Positions 42,663 to 43,061 of a DNA stretch of 43,061 nucleotides are shown here, piece after piece. Source of the stretch: Methanobrevibacter thaueri (lineage in GTDB: Archaea > Methanobacteriota > Methanobacteria > Methanobacteriales > Methanobacteriaceae); contig NZ_SUTK01000012.1 of NCBI RefSeq assembly GCF_015062905.1, positions 1 through 43,061 of the forward strand, read 5' to 3'. The notes under the pieces were generated by a model. The model worked only from the letters and a program-made list of their open reading frames with translations, was not told the DNA's origin and ran no database searches. Each line of letters opens with the position of its first letter. Position 1 is the stretch's first letter. Both the position numbers and the translations under genes were made by a program.

Positions 42663-43061
42663 ATGATAACTGATAGAGCAGGAGACTATTTAGTCGATGT
42701 TGCAATGGCATCAGTCAAATATCACCTGGATACGGGAAAGACATTAGTGAAACCTGACGATTATCCGATTGAATTAGATGAGAAGTTGGGAGTTTTTGTA
42801 ACAATAAACAAGAATAACAAATTAAGGGGATGCATTGGATATGCAGAACCGGTCAAACCGGCAATTGATGCAACAATAGATGTTGCAATAGCTGCAGCAT
42901 TCGAAGACCCAAGATTTAATCAAATCAGCGAAAAAGAATTCGAAGAACTGGAATTTGAAGTTACTGTTTTGACAAAGCCTGAAATGATTGTCGTTGCACA
43001 CCCTGACCAGTACTTTGATGAAATAGAAATCGGCCGTGACGGACTAATAATACAGAAGGGA
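42663..43061 (+). CDS. AMMECR1-domain protein, partial (runs off right edge)
   Basis: First 133 residues of an AMMECR1-family protein; the gene continues past the window. The family core LRGCIGY is at residues 54-60, followed by AIAAAFEDPRFNQISEKEFE. Function is unknown; archaeal members are single-domain. GGAGGAATG upstream of the ATG serves as ribosome binding site inside the end of tldD, and the ATG directly follows the tldD stop, so the two are co-translated. Confidence 0.92.
   Translation, partial: MITDRAGDYLVDVAMASVKYHLDTGKTLVKPDDYPIELDEKLGVFVTINKNNKLRGCIGYAEPVKPAIDATIDVAIAAAFEDPRFNQISEKEFEELEFEVTVLTKPEMIVVAHPDQYFDEIEIGRDGLIIQKG

Noticed and set aside
1..43061. tRNA, rRNA, insertion sequences, prophage genes or CRISPR-Cas
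   Set aside because: None recognised: no cloverleaf-like sequence, transposase, integrase, phage structural gene or Cas motif was seen by reading; a dedicated search could still find small RNAs.

Overview
The window comes from an AT-rich euryarchaeal methanogen, almost certainly Methanobrevibacter or a close relative in Methanobacteriales. The evidence is: an archaeal histone at the left edge, methanofuran genes (mfnD, mfnF), archaeal lipid genes (tes, carS), archaeal RibL and PyrI, a very long Methanobrevibacter-style adhesin-like surface protein, TATA-box promoters, and GGTGAT/GGAGGTG ribosome binding sites.

Layout. (1) 1-9640 is a gene-dense core on the minus strand: histone (partial), tRNA methylthiotransferase, a zinc-finger protein, a homoaconitase/isopropylmalate isomerase small subunit, and tetraether lipid synthase. 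carS is on the plus strand. Then comes a likely operon truA - small membrane protein - wecB - mfnD - mfnF. (2) 9641-24447 is a metal/peptide-uptake region. It holds two complete NikABCDE/Opp-type ABC importers. Set 1 is broken into divergent units (nikA-nikB-nikC-GNAT on minus, nikD-nikE on plus) with a QueG-like double [4Fe-4S] protein and a second GNAT between them. Set 2 is one five-gene minus-strand operon. A MATE exporter lies between the sets. (3) 24448-27336 is an ArsR/CadC-like metalloregulator with a P1B-type ATPase that has a large Cys/His-rich N-terminus. (4) 27507-36614 holds a small anchored protein, a nitroreductase-like protein, the 1121-residue adhesin-like protein, a DUF2115 protein, a TMEM175-like channel and a MacB/FtsX-type ABC exporter. 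(5) 36744-43061 is a mostly plus-strand housekeeping block: hisA, ribL, argC, a flavodoxin, pyrI, a GMC-type oxidoreductase (minus), tldD and a partial AMMECR1 gene.

The most interesting signal is regulatory. An 11-bp palindrome, AAGTAWTACTT, occurs about a dozen times (exact or near-exact), only in the non-coding gaps around the importer genes. At five candidate promoters (nikA1, nikA2, GNAT2, the QueG-like gene, and an apparently gene-less promoter near 9860) one copy sits 7-10 bp (centre to centre) downstream of the TATA-like box. Second copies lie about 21 or 31-32 bp away, close to two or three helical turns. This looks like one metal-responsive repressor regulon (NikR is the natural candidate, not proven). 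It links both importers to two acetyltransferases, a QueG-like enzyme and a possible ~140-nt small RNA that ends in a strong hairpin terminator.

All calls were made by reading the sequence and recognising families; no database search was run. Where the longest open frame began at GTG or TTG with no ribosome binding site, I moved the start to a downstream codon with a better one and say so.
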